A stretch of DNA of 64,000 nucleotides from Aliiruegeria sabulilitoris (lineage in GTDB: Bacteria > Pseudomonadota > Alphaproteobacteria > Rhodobacterales > Rhodobacteraceae): assembly GCF_001558155.1 (NCBI RefSeq), contig NZ_LOAS01000027.1, positions 1-64,000 on the forward strand. The letters are read 5' to 3'. Below, piece after piece: positions 8,823-18,151 of this stretch (position 1 is its first letter; each line of letters starts with the position of its first letter). The position numbers and the translations under genes are program-made. The notes beneath the pieces are model-generated. The model was not told where the DNA came from. It ran no database searches and saw nothing but the letters and a program-made list of their open reading frames with translations.

Positions 8823-11030
8823 TTATTTCAACCTCAACGAATTGAGCGACACCGTGATCGACGAGGCGGACATCGCCAACGCGGCCGCGAGCGGTGTGGC
8901 CCAGCCGGCGATGGCGATCGGCACCGCGATGAAATTATACACCGTCGCGATGGTGAAGTTCTCCTTGATCCGATGAACGGCCGAGCGCGCGGTGGTCACC
9001 GCCGAGGCGACCGGCGAGATATCCTCCCCCAACAGTACGAGATCGGAGGCCACGCGGGCCGCATCGAGCGCGGAGGCCGGCGAGAGCGAGGCATGCGCGG
9101 CCGCAAGCGCTGCGGTATCGTTCAGCCCGTCTCCCACCATCAGCACCTTGCGCCCTTGGGCGGCCAGTTCGGAGATGCGCGCGGCCTTTTGCTCCGGCAG
9201 GGCTTCGGCGGTGACGTCCTCGATTCCGATCCGCTCTGCAAAGGCGTGCACTGCCGGTGCCGCATCGCCGGAAATCAGGGCCACGTGCAGCCCGATCTCC
9301 TTCAAGCCCCGCACGGCCTCCTCCGCGCCCGGACGCAAACGGTCGGTGAAGGTGAAACAGACCGGCGCTTTGCCCTCCACAGCCAGCCAGGCCGCTGTCT
9401 TTTGGCTCGGCTCCGCACCAACCCAGGCCGCGCGGCCCAGACGGACGCGGCGTCCCGACCAGGTTCCTTCGGTCCCGTAGCCCGGCACTTCGGTGATCGC
9501 CGACACATCAGCCGCCTCGATGCCAGCGGCCTTTGCAGCCTCGCAGAGAGCCCGCGACAGCGGGTGCGAAGATGCCCGCGCAAGCCCGGCCGCCAAGGCA
9601 AGCTCCCCGCGTTCGTGGCTCTCGGAGGCGTCGAGTTCCGGGGCGCCCAGGGTCAGCGTGCCGGTCTTGTCGAAGACCACCGTGTCCACCTCTGCCAGTC
9701 GCTCCAGCGCGGTTCCGCTCTTGATGAGCATCCCCTTGCGGAAGAGCCGCCCGGAGGCCGCCGTGGTCACGGCCGGCACTGCAAGCCCGAGCGCGCAAGG
9801 GCAGGTGATGATCAGAACAGCCGCCGCGATATTGATCGCCAGGCGCGCGTCGCCGGTATAGGAATACCAACCCAGCCCAGCCACCAGCGACAGGATGTGC
9901 ACCCCCGGCGCATAGAGCCCCGCCGCCTTGTCGGCGAGCGAGGTATAGCGGTTGCGGGTGGTCTCGGCCATTGCCACAAGATCTGCCATGCGGTGCAGAG
10001 AAGAATCCTTGCCCGCGGCGGTGACCTCGACCACCAGCGGCCCGGTCAGGTTGACCTCTCCCGCACTGACAATCCGGCCCGGTTCGGCAAAAACAGGCAG
10101 GGTTTCCCCGGTCAGAAGCGAGCGGTCCAACTCGCTCGTCCCCTCGGTGATAACGCCGTCCACCGGCATCCGCCCGCCGGGACGCACCCGGATCAGGTCG
10201 CCCGCGACGAGATCGGCCACATCGACCGTCTGCTCTCCGTCTGTGGTCAGACGGTCCGCGCGGGCCACTTCGAGCGCGGCCAGTTCCTCGGCGGCAGAGC
10301 GCGCAATGGCGCGGGTGCGATGGTCGAGATACCGGCCCGCGAGCAGGAAGAAGGTCAGAGAAATCGCGGCGTCGAAATAGGCATGTTCGCCCGAATGCGC
10401 CGTCTCGTAAAGCGAGGTTCCGAGCGCCAGCAGGATGGCAAGCGTGATCGGCACATCCATGTTGAGCCGGCCATGCCGAAGCGCCATCCAGGCATTGCGG
10501 AAGAAGGGCTGGCCGGAAAAGGCGATGGCCGGGATGGCAATGGCGGCCGAGATCCAGTGGAACAGGTCGCGCGTGGCATCCGCCGCACCGGACCATACGG
10601 CAACCGAGAGCAGCATCACGTTCATCGCCGCGAAGCCGCCAACCGCCAACCGCATCAGCAGCTCGCGCCCCTGCCGGTCCGTGGCAGTGGTCGAAAGCGC
10701 GGAAGGGTCCATCTCGTGGGCCTCGTAGCCGACAGCGTTGACCGTCTTGACCAGCGCCTCGGCGGTCACCTCCGACTCGGCCTCCACCGTCGCCCGCCGG
10801 AGCGTCAGGTTCACCCGTGCGGAGCGCACACCCGGATGCGCCATCAGTGCCTTTTCGACCGTCGTGATGCAGAGCGCGCAGTGTATTCCCGGCAGCGAGA
10901 GCATGAGCCCCCCCCGCTCCGGCTTGTCGTCCAGCGCACCGCTTGCCGCCAGACGGCGCGCCATGGGCGCGGCATCGCAGGCAGGGCAGGCAGAGGCGGT
11001 GGGCGCCTCGGGAAATGTGCTGTCAGACAT
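8823..11030 (-). CDS. ccoI: Copper-translocating P-type ATPase CcoI
   Basis: 735 residues. An N-terminal CPAC pair (15-18) precedes a heavy-metal-associated domain with CALC (51-54). Then come the membrane helices, the TGE phosphatase motif (LLTGET), the ion-binding CPC (near 410), the phosphorylation motif DKTGT and the hinge GDGLND. CcoI (FixI) moves copper across the inner membrane for the CuB site of the cbb3 oxidase. It sits between ccoH and ccoS; ccoH ends 6 bases upstream. A long open frame on the other strand is a shadow. Confidence 0.95.
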   Translation of the reverse strand: MSDSTFPEAPTASACPACDAAPMARRLAASGALDDKPERGGLMLSLPGIHCALCITTVEKALMAHPGVRSARVNLTLRRATVEAESEVTAEALVKTVNAVGYEAHEMDPSALSTTATDRQGRELLMRLAVGGFAAMNVMLLSVAVWSGAADATRDLFHWISAAIAIPAIAFSGQPFFRNAWMALRHGRLNMDVPITLAILLALGTSLYETAHSGEHAYFDAAISLTFFLLAGRYLDHRTRAIARSAAEELAALEVARADRLTTDGEQTVDVADLVAGDLIRVRPGGRMPVDGVITEGTSELDRSLLTGETLPVFAEPGRIVSAGEVNLTGPLVVEVTAAGKDSSLHRMADLVAMAETTRNRYTSLADKAAGLYAPGVHILSLVAGLGWYSYTGDARLAINIAAAVLIITCPCALGLAVPAVTTAASGRLFRKGMLIKSGTALERLAEVDTVVFDKTGTLTLGAPELDASESHERGELALAAGLARASSHPLSRALCEAAKAAGIEAADVSAITEVPGYGTEGTWSGRRVRLGRAAWVGAEPSQKTAAWLAVEGKAPVCFTFTDRLRPGAEEAVRGLKEIGLHVALISGDAAPAVHAFAERIGIEDVTAEALPEQKAARISELAAQGRKVLMVGDGLNDTAALAAAHASLSPASALDAARVASDLVLLGEDISPVASAVTTARSAVHRIKENFTIATVYNFIAVPIAIAGWATPLAAALAMSASSITVSLNSLRLK

Positions 11031-11036
11031 GGTCCG

Positions 11037-11483
11037 TCAATCGACGTGCAGAACGATCCGCTGCCGGAACGGCGTTCCGTCAGGCGCCGTTGCGACCATC
11101 CGAATATTCCAGTTTCCAGTGGCCAGGTCTACCGGCGCGGTAAAGGTCCCGTCTTTATAAGCGAACTCTGGCGTGACATCATCGCGGACATGGGTTGCCC
11201 GGCCAACCGTTGCGTCGATGCTCGCCACGTCCACCGGATACCCCGTCCGGCCGGTGAAGGCGATGCTCAGCATCCCCTGCTCGACCTTGGCCGCCACATC
11301 CCAACCAAGCGCCTCCTGCGCGGCGCGGTCGTCGTCGAAGTGCTGGCTGGCCACGTAGGAATTCTTCACCTCCAGGCCGGGGAATGTGCCCACGGCCAGA
11401 TAGGCCATGGTCAGGTTGACCCCAATGATGACGCTGAAAGCGCTTGCGGTGATGATGAATACCTTGCGGCCAGTCAGTACCAT
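11037..11483 (-). CDS. ccoH: cbb3 oxidase assembly protein CcoH (FixH-like)
   Basis: 148 residues: one N-terminal membrane helix (about 7-32), then a periplasmic domain beginning GLEVKNSYVASQHFD, with the family's xNxYVxSQxFD pattern. CcoH contacts oxidase subunits and stabilises assembly. The ATG at 11483 follows the ccoG stop with one base between (TGA C ATG), so translation is coupled. A longer open reading into ccoG in another frame is ignored. Confidence 0.9.
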   Translation of the reverse strand: MVLTGRKVFIITASAFSVIIGVNLTMAYLAVGTFPGLEVKNSYVASQHFDDDRAAQEALGWDVAAKVEQGMLSIAFTGRTGYPVDVASIDATVGRATHVRDDVTPEFAYKDGTFTAPVDLATGNWNIRMVATAPDGTPFRQRIVLHVD

Positions 11484-11484
11484 G

Positions 11485-12924
11485 TCAGCGTGCTCCGGTT
11501 CCCACGAAGGTTGAATCCTTATAAACCCGCTCGCCATTCGACAAGTCCTCGATCCAGAAACGGATGTCGGTCCGGTCGGCAGTGGCAGCGGTCGAGCCTT
11601 TTGGCGCCAGCACGTAGATGCGCTGCTTTCCGGTCGTGTCGGCAGGCACCATGAAGCTTTCATAGGGCGTGCCCTCGACGGCAATCCGCAGGTCCGGCTC
11701 CTCCGAGAAGAGCGAAACACGGAAGCGGCGATCCTCGCCATGCTTGTTGCGCAGTCCGAAATCATAGGTGTTGCGAATCGTGCCATCCGACATCGTCACG
11801 AAGACCGGCTGACGGACCGGGTGCACGGTCGCCGAGATATCGGGACGAATGAAGAGCATCACCACGAGGCCGACGCCGACGGCGGTCCACAAGCTCGTGT
11901 AAAGGATGGTGCGAATCCGGAAGACGTGTCTCCAGACCGATTTCGGTGGCTCTCCGGCGCGTTCCCGGACCTCATCGGACAGCGCCATGTAGCCGATCAG
12001 GCCACGCGGCTTTCCGATCTTGTCCATGATGTCGTCGCAGGCATCGATGCAAAGCGCACAGGTGATGCATTCCAGCTGCTGGCCGTCGCGGATGTCGATG
12101 CCGGTGGGGCAGACATTCACGCAGGCCATGCAGTCGATGCAATCGCCCAACTCCTCTGCGCCAGCCTTCTTGCGGTGCTTGCCACGCGGCTCGCCACGCC
12201 AGTCGCGATAGCCGACGGTCAGCGTGTCCGGGTCCATCATCGCGGCCTGGATACGCGGCCATGGGCACATGTAGATACAGACCTGCTCGCGCATGAAACC
12301 GCCAAAAACCAGTGTGGTAAAGGTCAGCACGGCGACCGAGGTATAGGCTGCAGGATGTGCACTGAAGGTAAAGAGATCCACGAACAGTGTCGGCGCATCG
12401 GTGAAGTAGAACACCCAGGCGCCACCGGTGGCGACCGCGATGAGCGTCCAGGCGATGTATTTGGTGACCCGCAGACGCATCTTTCGGGCGTCCATCGTCT
12501 TCTGACGGTGCAGGCGCAGACGCGCGTTCCGGTCGCCCTCGATCCAGCGCTCGACAAGGATGAAAAGATCGGTCCAGACGGTCTGCGGACAGGTATAGCC
12601 GCACCAGACGCGCCCGAGCGCGGAGGTGAACAGGAACAACCCGAGCCCGGCCATGATCAGCAGGCCGGCGACGAAATAGAACTCATGCGGCCAGATCTCG
12701 ATCCAGAAGAAGAAGAAGCGGCGATTGGCCATGTCCACGAGCACCGCCTGGTCGGGGAGGTTCGGACCACGATCCCAGCGAATCCAGGGCGTCAGGTAGT
12801 AGATGCCCAGAGTCACGATCATGATCCCCCACTTCAAATTCCGGAACGCACCGGACACTTTTCGGGGGAAGACGGGCTCTCGGGCGACGTAAAGCTGTTC
12901 GGGCTGGCTGCCAGTATCGCTCAC
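11485..12924 (-). CDS. ccoG: cbb3 oxidase accessory protein CcoG (RdxB/FixG)
   Basis: 479 residues, a polytopic membrane iron-sulfur protein. Membrane helices lie near 30-50, 85-105, 155-175, 190-210 and 345-365. GRVWCGYTCPQTVW is the conserved CGYxCPQ motif; the cytoplasmic loop has CIDCMACVNVCPTGID and CITCALCIDACD, two [4Fe-4S] sites. The C-terminal domain is the Ig-like FixG fold. CcoG has been described as a cupric reductase supplying Cu(I) to the oxidase. First gene of ccoGHIS, with an FNR box at 12991-13004. Confidence 0.95.
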   Translation of the reverse strand: MSDTGSQPEQLYVAREPVFPRKVSGAFRNLKWGIMIVTLGIYYLTPWIRWDRGPNLPDQAVLVDMANRRFFFFWIEIWPHEFYFVAGLLIMAGLGLFLFTSALGRVWCGYTCPQTVWTDLFILVERWIEGDRNARLRLHRQKTMDARKMRLRVTKYIAWTLIAVATGGAWVFYFTDAPTLFVDLFTFSAHPAAYTSVAVLTFTTLVFGGFMREQVCIYMCPWPRIQAAMMDPDTLTVGYRDWRGEPRGKHRKKAGAEELGDCIDCMACVNVCPTGIDIRDGQQLECITCALCIDACDDIMDKIGKPRGLIGYMALSDEVRERAGEPPKSVWRHVFRIRTILYTSLWTAVGVGLVVMLFIRPDISATVHPVRQPVFVTMSDGTIRNTYDFGLRNKHGEDRRFRVSLFSEEPDLRIAVEGTPYESFMVPADTTGKQRIYVLAPKGSTAATADRTDIRFWIEDLSNGERVYKDSTFVGTGAR

Positions 12925-12990
12925 GGATAATCTCCGGTGGCTGAAGGTTCAGGTTCCGCCCGTTCTATGGGCTTGATAAAAAAAGCGTCT

Positions 12991-13004
12991 TTGACATGCA
13001 TCAA
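12991..13004 (-). promoter_or_regulatory. FNR (FnrL) box of the ccoGHIS operon
   Basis: TTGACATGCATCAA, a near-perfect FNR palindrome. With the usual class II geometry (centre at -41.5) transcription would start at about 12956, and CATAGA lies at 12969-12964, the -10 position. The resulting leader to ccoG is about 30 bases. FnrL, encoded at 18152, is the expected activator under low oxygen. Confidence 0.85.
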
Positions 13005-13104
13005 AAGACTGCATTTCGGACGGGTTCGGGCAGACATACCAAAATGGAACGGTTCCAACCCTGCGCCCGCGTGTCGCGCAACGCAAATGTGATGATCTGG
13101 GGGC

Positions 13105-13260
13105 TGAATATAAAGGCGCCCCAGCTCTCCTAGGAAACGCGCGAACAGGACGGAGAGCCGGGGCGTATCTTCCAGGGGAGGACACCCTCTGGAAACGCTA
13201 TGTAAGGTCTGGCGTGACTTGGCAGAGGAGCGAAGCTCCGGACGCTTTGTCGTTGCCGTT
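13105..13260 (-). ncRNA. Candidate FnrL-activated small RNA
   Basis: The minus strand downstream of the FNR box at 13295-13308 holds three hairpins in a row. SL1 is GGAGC-ttc-GCTCC (13239-13227). SL2 is 13194-13170, a TTCCAG/CTGGAA stem whose loop side reads CCTCCCC, complementary to a Shine-Dalgarno sequence. SL3 has 14-base arms 13165-13152 and 13130-13117 with a single G-T pair, followed by CCTTTATATT, terminator-like. The expected -10, TAAACA at 13272-13267, is at the right distance from the box, giving a start near 13260. There is no plausible coding frame. This is inference from structure and spacing only. Confidence 0.5.
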
Positions 13261-13294
13261 GGATCCTGTTTAGGTGTCTTGACCGGTCGCCACT

Positions 13295-13308
13295 TTGATC
13301 CAGATCAA
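13295..13308 (-). promoter_or_regulatory. Second FNR box in the ccoP-ccoG gap
   Basis: TTGATCCAGATCAA, a perfect TTGAT-N4-ATCAA palindrome. No protein gene starts within reach on either strand: ccoG begins 370 bases away and has its own box, and ccoNOQP is transcribed from beyond 17000. The -10 spacing favours transcription on the minus strand into the structured region at 13105-13260. On the plus strand the -10 position reads TTGTGA, a poor match. Confidence 0.8.
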
Positions 13309-13492
13309 ATGCGAACCAAGGATATTCCTTTTGTGATGCATAGCGGCCATGACTTGTCGACAAGACGACCTGCCTCGACTCGCCGAAACTGTCGGTCTCC
13401 GACCCATTCCTCAGGAACGCGGCCCCTCAAGTACACTTATTGACTTCAGGCACATCCCTGGCGATTCCTGCCGGAACGGACATGGCTGGACA

Positions 13493-13529
13493 GAAAATGC
13501 CCCGCCATCGACAAGCGATGACGGGGCAT
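13493..13529 (-). terminator. Intrinsic terminator of ccoNOQP
   Basis: On the minus strand a 14-base stem with one mismatch (arms 13529-13516 and 13510-13497, ATGCCCCG in the outer part) is followed directly by TTTT at 13496-13493. It lies 26 bases beyond the ccoP stop. Confidence 0.8.
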
Positions 13530-13554
13530 GATCTTTTGACGTGTTGGCCGGGAG

Positions 13555-14457
13555 TTATTCCGAGGCCACACCGCCACCGAGGCTATGCACATAGGTCGCA
13601 ACGGCGCGCACCATGGCTTCGTCCACAACGCCTTCCGGAGCACCACCGCGAGCCGGCATGTTGCCAGCACGACCATTCCAAAGCGTCTCGTAGAGCGACT
13701 CGGCGTCACCCCCATAGAGCCAGATGGCATCCGTCAGGTTTGGTGCACCCAACGTCTGCTCGCCCGTACCGTCTTCCATGTGGCAGGAAGAGCAGTTGTC
13801 CTCGAAGACAACCGCACCGGCTTCGGCAAGCGCTGCATCATGCTCCTGCCCCGAGAGTTTCTGGACAAAGGCCACCGCCTGGCGGATTTCCTCTTCGCTC
13901 AGCAGCTCGTCACGGCCGAAAGCCGTCATCTCGCCCTGACGCACGAAATCCTCGTCGGTCTCCTCGTTGCGGATGCCGACGCTGATCGTGGTGTGGATAT
14001 CCTCGATCGTGCCGCCCCAGAGCCAGCTGTCGTCCAGCAGGCTCGGGTACTTGGACTCCGCACCCTGCGCACCCGCGCCGTGGCACTGCGCACACCAGGT
14101 CCGGAACACGGCGGCGCCGGCGTTCTGGGCATAGCTGTTCAGCTCCGGATCGGCCGAAATCTCGGTCAACTCCGCTTCGACCAGACGTTGCTTGATGCCG
14201 GCATTGGCCTCTTCGAAACGGACAATCTCGGCGGCCACATCGGCGCGCGTCGATTTTCCGAGCAGACCGGCGGTGGCACCATTGATCAGCGGCCACGCAG
14301 GATATGCGACCGTGTAGGCCAGCGCCCAGACGACACAGGCATAGAATGTCCACAGCCACCAGCGGGGCATGGGATTGTTCAGTTCCTCGATCCCGTCCCA
14401 GCTGTGACCGGTGGTTCCCACCTGGTCCTCTTTCTTGCTTGTCGGTTTTTTACTCAT
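13555..14457 (-). CDS. ccoP: cbb3-type cytochrome c oxidase subunit III (CcoP)
   Basis: 300 residues. An N-terminal membrane helix (about 33-57) anchors two periplasmic cytochrome c domains with CAQCH near residue 122 and CSSCH near 215; axial methionines are probably in MTAFG and NMPARG. CcoP takes electrons from soluble or membrane-bound cytochrome c and passes them to CcoO. The start overlaps ccoQ by four bases. Last gene of the operon, followed by a clear terminator. Confidence 0.97.
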   Translation of the reverse strand: MSKKPTSKKEDQVGTTGHSWDGIEELNNPMPRWWLWTFYACVVWALAYTVAYPAWPLINGATAGLLGKSTRADVAAEIVRFEEANAGIKQRLVEAELTEISADPELNSYAQNAGAAVFRTWCAQCHGAGAQGAESKYPSLLDDSWLWGGTIEDIHTTISVGIRNEETDEDFVRQGEMTAFGRDELLSEEEIRQAVAFVQKLSGQEHDAALAEAGAVVFEDNCSSCHMEDGTGEQTLGAPNLTDAIWLYGGDAESLYETLWNGRAGNMPARGGAPEGVVDEAMVRAVATYVHSLGGGVASE

Positions 14458-14657
14458 TCCCGAACCTCCTTCGGGTTCAATTCCGATGAATCCTCGGCCG
14501 GCGAGTCCTCATGGCGGAAAATAATGTTGGCGCTGTCGCGTTGCTCCTTGGAGGACCCGGGGCGGAACACCCAGAAGATCACTCCAAGGAAAAAGAGCGT
14601 TAGGAACAGCAGCATCCAGCTGTCTGCGAAGTGACGCATGAGGCCGTATGTGTCCAT
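14454..14657 (-). CDS. ccoQ: cbb3-type cytochrome c oxidase subunit IV (CcoQ)
   Basis: 67 residues with one membrane helix (about 14-31, [16 protein letters not shown]) and a charged cytoplasmic tail. CcoQ stabilises the CcoP-CcoNO interaction. It lies 12 bases after ccoO and overlaps ccoP by ATGA. Length and helix placement match the family. Confidence 0.92.
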   Translation of the reverse strand: MDTYGLMRHFADSWMLLFLTLFFLGVIFWVFRPGSSKEQRDSANIIFRHEDSPAEDSSELNPKEVRE

Positions 14658-14669
14658 TCCCGGGTCTCC

Positions 14670-15395
14670 TTAACGGCTTGCGACAGGTGTGAAGGTCGAG
14701 AAGTCGACGAGCGTGCCGAGCATCTGCAGATAGGCCACAAGGGCGTCCATCTCCGAAATACCAGGCTGTCCGTCGAAGTTGCGCACTTGCGCGCCCGGGT
14801 AGCGTTCGAGCATTTCCTCGTAGTCGCCATCCGGATCGATCTGGACGTTGAAGTCCGCCGATGCATTCGCGATCATCTCGTCCGTGTAGGGCACGCCGAC
14901 GGTCCGATGGGTCGCCATCAGCTCATCCATGTGCTTGTCGGTCACCATCTTGTCCAACAGGAAGCCGTATTTCGGCATAACCGATTCTGGAACGACCGAT
15001 TGCGGATTGATCAGGTGATCCACATGCCAGTCGTCCGAATAACGGCCGCCCACGCGGGCAAGGTCGGGACCTGTCCGCTTGGAACCCCACTGGAACGGGT
15101 GATCGTATTGCGATTCGGCCGCCAGCGAATAGTGGCCGTAGCGCTCCACCTCGTCACGCATCGGGCGGATCATCTGGCTGTGACAGACATAGCAGCCTTC
15201 ACGGATATAGATGTCCCGCCCCTTGAGCTCGAGCGGGGAGTAGGGGCGCACGCCCTCCACATCCTCGATCGTGTTCTCAAGGTAGAAGAGCGGTGCGATC
15301 TCGACGATACCGCCGATGGTGACCACGAAGAAGCTCAGCGCGAAAAGGATCGTCGCATTGGTTTCGATGATCTTGTGCTTGTCGATAAGGGCCAT
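14670..15395 (-). CDS. ccoO: cbb3-type cytochrome c oxidase subunit II (CcoO)
   Basis: 241 residues. A membrane anchor at about 10-32 is followed by the haem c site [12 protein letters not shown] near residue 70. CcoO is the monohaem subunit that relays electrons from CcoP to haem b of CcoN. The ATG at 15395 has a strong GGGAGGGAG ribosome binding site and lies 14 bases after ccoN. Confidence 0.97.
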   Translation of the reverse strand: MALIDKHKIIETNATILFALSFFVVTIGGIVEIAPLFYLENTIEDVEGVRPYSPLELKGRDIYIREGCYVCHSQMIRPMRDEVERYGHYSLAAESQYDHPFQWGSKRTGPDLARVGGRYSDDWHVDHLINPQSVVPESVMPKYGFLLDKMVTDKHMDELMATHRTVGVPYTDEMIANASADFNVQIDPDGDYEEMLERYPGAQVRNFDGQPGISEMDALVAYLQMLGTLVDFSTFTPVASR

Positions 15396-15409
15396 TGTGT
15401 CTCCCTCCC

Positions 15410-17017
15410 TTATTCAGCCGGCGCAGCGACTGCTGCGGTTTCGGCTTTCGGCTCACCGCGGGTCGCGGTGAGGTAGAGGTTGACGGCCATGATGATGGCA
15501 CCGGTGAGATACATGACCCCGCCCAGACCCCGAACAACATACATCGGGAACTTCGCGGCGACGGTATCGGCGAAAGAGTTGACCAGGAAGCCATTGGCGT
15601 CGACTTCACGCCACATCAGGCCTTCCATGATGCCGGTCACCCACATGGACGCCGCGTAGAGCACGATGCCGATTGTGGCGAGCCAGAAGTGCCAGTTGAC
15701 GGCGGCCATGGAGTAGAGACGCTCACGCTTCCAGAGCTTCGGCACGAGGAAGTAGAGAGCACCGAAGGTGATCATGCCGTTCCAGCCGAGCGCACCGGAG
15801 TGCACGTGACCGATGGTCCAGTCGGTGTAGTGGCTCAGCGAGTTCACCGCCTTGATGGACATCATCGGGCCTTCGAAGGTGGACATGCCGTAGAAGCCGA
15901 CCGAGACGACCATCATGCGGATGATCGGGTCCGTGCGCAGCTTGTCCCAGGCGCCCGAGAGCGTCATCAGGCCGTTGATCATGCCACCCCAGGAGGGCAT
16001 CCACAGCATGATCGAGAACACCATGCCGAGGGTCGAGGCCCAATCCGGCAGCGCGGTGTAGTGCAGGTGGTGCGGACCGGCCCAGATATACAGGAAGATC
16101 AGCGCCCAGAAGTGGATGATCGACAACTTGTAGGAGAAGACCGGACGTTCGGCCTGCTTCGGCACGAAGTAATACATCATGCCGAGGAAGCCCGCTGTCA
16201 GGAAGAAGCCCACCGCGTTGTGGCCGTACCACCACTGCGTCATGGCATCCTGCACGCCGGAGAAGACCTGCACCGATTTGGCGCCGAAGACCGACACCGG
16301 CAGGCTGAGGTTGTTGACGATGTGCAGCATCGCGACGGTCACGATGAAGCTCAGGAAGAACCAGTTGGCCACGTAGATGTGCTTTTCCTGGCGCTTCAGG
16401 ATCGTGCCGAGGAACACCATCAGGTAGGCGACCCAGACGACGGTCAGCCAGAGGTCAACATACCACTCGGGTTCGGCATATTCCTTGGACTGGGTGGCGC
16501 CGAGCAGGTAGCCGGTCGCGGCCAGCACGATGAAGAGGTTGTAGCCCCAGAACACGAACCAGGCGAGGTTACCGCCCCAAAGCCGCGCCGCGGAGGTCCG
16601 CTGCACGACATAGAAGGAGGTTGCGATCAGCGCGTTGCCACCGAAGGCGAAAATCACCGCCGAGGTGTGCAGCGGGCGCAGCCGGCCGAAATTTGCGTAA
16701 GGCTGAGCCCATTCGAAGTTCAGAACCGGCCAAGCGAGCTGGAAAGCGATAAAAGTACCGGCCAGAAAACCGACAACGCCCCATAAAGTGGTCGCGATAA
16801 CGCCGTAGCGCACCACGCCATCAAGATATCCTGTTGCCACTTCCGGCGCTGGTTTTTCCTCGTCGATCTGGCGAATCGACCAGACGAAAGCCGCGCCCGC
16901 TGCGAGCATGATAATGATCGCATGGACGAGATAGGCTGCGTCGCGCGCGTAGTTGGCTGCGATCGCTGCGCACAGCGTCAACAATCCCAACGCCGCGATC
17001 TTGGCGTAATCCCACAT
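15410..17017 (-). CDS. ccoN: cbb3-type cytochrome c oxidase subunit I (CcoN)
   Basis: 535 residues with about 12-14 membrane helices. It is the catalytic haem-copper subunit holding low-spin haem b and the haem b3-CuB centre. Family signatures visible include [17 protein letters not shown] (CuB His), [15 protein letters not shown] (two adjacent CuB His) and [19 protein letters not shown]-like haem ligands (read here as [17 protein letters not shown]). It is a high-affinity oxidase for microaerobic growth. First gene of ccoNOQP, with FNR boxes upstream. Confidence 0.97.
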   Translation of the reverse strand: MWDYAKIAALGLLTLCAAIAANYARDAAYLVHAIIIMLAAGAAFVWSIRQIDEEKPAPEVATGYLDGVVRYGVIATTLWGVVGFLAGTFIAFQLAWPVLNFEWAQPYANFGRLRPLHTSAVIFAFGGNALIATSFYVVQRTSAARLWGGNLAWFVFWGYNLFIVLAATGYLLGATQSKEYAEPEWYVDLWLTVVWVAYLMVFLGTILKRQEKHIYVANWFFLSFIVTVAMLHIVNNLSLPVSVFGAKSVQVFSGVQDAMTQWWYGHNAVGFFLTAGFLGMMYYFVPKQAERPVFSYKLSIIHFWALIFLYIWAGPHHLHYTALPDWASTLGMVFSIMLWMPSWGGMINGLMTLSGAWDKLRTDPIIRMMVVSVGFYGMSTFEGPMMSIKAVNSLSHYTDWTIGHVHSGALGWNGMITFGALYFLVPKLWKRERLYSMAAVNWHFWLATIGIVLYAASMWVTGIMEGLMWREVDANGFLVNSFADTVAAKFPMYVVRGLGGVMYLTGAIIMAVNLYLTATRGEPKAETAAVAAPAE

Positions 17018-17110
17018 GGTGTGTCCCTTAGTTATAATTCGGGGAAGCGCAGATACACTTCCCCCTTCGTGTTCCTTATCCGCTTCTGATGGTACGAAGC
17101 CTTACCCGCT

Positions 17111-17124
17111 TTGATCTAGGTCAA
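17111..17124 (-). promoter_or_regulatory. FNR box of the ccoNOQP operon
   Basis: TTGATCTAGGTCAA, matching the FNR consensus with GTCAA in the second half. Class II spacing towards ccoN places a start near 17076 and a leader of about 60 bases; the -10 there is weak. It shares the 198-base divergent region with a second box 32 bases away. Confidence 0.8.
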
Positions 17125-17142
17125 TGTCGTCGCAGTCCAGCA

Positions 17143-17156
17143 TTGAGACAGGTCAA
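17143..17156 (+). promoter_or_regulatory. FNR-like box of the universal stress protein gene
   Basis: TTGAGACAGGTCAA, one mismatch in the first half-site. A centre at -41.5 predicts a start at 17191, and TATGCT (17179-17184) lies exactly at the -10 position. This promoter serves the plus-strand stress protein gene at 17216. Confidence 0.65.
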
Positions 17157-17215
17157 GGTGCCGCAACTCCACACAATCTATGCTTCCGGCAAGTAGAAAC
17201 TGGAAAGGCTCCGCA

Positions 17216-18052
17216 ATGGCCTACAAGTCTGTTCTTACCGTCGTTACGTCACCCGCGCTGGAAGATTCTGCTCTGGAAGGTGCCATCGCGCTCACCCAGG
17301 CCCAGGATGCGCACCTGGAGATCCTCGCCCTGGGAATCGATCACTCGACCCCGGGATACTATTATGCCGGCACCAATGCCCTGATCGAGCAGGCAACTCT
17401 GGAACGCGCCCGTGAGGATGCCGAGGCAATCGAGACTGCGTTGCGTGAAAAGATGGAAAGGCGCCAATGCCGGTGGGCGACCGATTCTGCCCTCGCGCAG
17501 ATCGGAACAGTCCAGACCATCGTCGGGAACCGCGCAAGGTTCTCGGACCTCGTGATTCTTCCCAAGCCCTATGGCGAGGACAAGGGCGTTGCCGAGGAGG
17601 CCGTGCTTGAAGCGGCGCTTTTTGCCGGCAATGTGCCAGTGCTGGTACTGCCGCGGCAATGCGAACTGAAACGGCCGGAGAAGGTCGTTCTGGCGTGGAA
17701 TCAGAGCGCCGAGGCGTTGGACGCCGTCCGTGCTGCCCTGCCGCTGCTGCAACAGGCCGCCATGACGAATATCGTCATCATCGACCCGCCGCGCCACGGC
17801 CCGGACCGCTCGGACCCCGGCGGCATGCTTTCGCAAATGCTGTCCCGCCATGGCGTTCGCGCCGAAATCTCGGTGATTGCCGGCACGATGCCGCGCACCG
17901 CCGACGTGCTCGCCCGCCATTGCGACGACCAGCAGGCAGACCTTCTGGTGATGGGCGCCTATGGGCATTCCCGGTTCCGCGAGGCGATCATGGGCGGGGC
18001 GACCCGCGACATGCTGGAAGCGGCGAAGATCCCCGTATTCATGAGCCATTGA
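17216..18052 (+). CDS. Universal stress protein, tandem Usp domains
   Basis: 278 residues forming two Usp domains (about 1-145 and 146-278). The second keeps the ATP-binding signature MGAYGHSRFREAIMGG near residue 245 (G-2x-G-9x-G-S/T type, here modified). Tandem Usp proteins next to cbb3 genes are common in roseobacters and may help survival under low oxygen; the exact role is unknown. The ATG at 17216 has GGAAAGG at 17202-17208. Divergent from ccoN with its own FNR-like box. Confidence 0.85.
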   Translation: MAYKSVLTVVTSPALEDSALEGAIALTQAQDAHLEILALGIDHSTPGYYYAGTNALIEQATLERAREDAEAIETALREKMERRQCRWATDSALAQIGTVQTIVGNRARFSDLVILPKPYGEDKGVAEEAVLEAALFAGNVPVLVLPRQCELKRPEKVVLAWNQSAEALDAVRAALPLLQQAAMTNIVIIDPPRHGPDRSDPGGMLSQMLSRHGVRAEISVIAGTMPRTADVLARHCDDQQADLLVMGAYGHSRFREAIMGGATRDMLEAAKIPVFMSH

Positions 18053-18064
18053 CACCGAAAAGAT

Positions 18065-18100
18065 GGGGGCGTCGCCCCCGCGCGCTCTGACGAGCGCTTC
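18065..18100. terminator. Hairpins between convergent usp and fnrL
   Basis: Two adjacent stems: GGGGGC-gtc-GCCCCC (18065-18079) and GCGCTC-tgac-GAGCGC (18082-18097) followed by TTC. The T run is poor, so termination may depend on Rho or be weak. Confidence 0.45.
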
Positions 18101-18151
18101 CCCCGGGATTTGTCGGGTCAGAAGAAGGTCTTGTCAGGAAGGAATTCCCGT

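Noticed and set aside
8700-11654. 984-codon open frame opposite ccoI and ccoH
   Set aside because: Codon-bias shadow of ccoI; Arg/Gly/His-rich translation without any domain.
13309-13443. Plus-strand gene controlled by the FNR box at 13295
   Set aside because: The -10 position is a poor match and the only frame (13219-13443) begins before the box and has no ribosome binding site.
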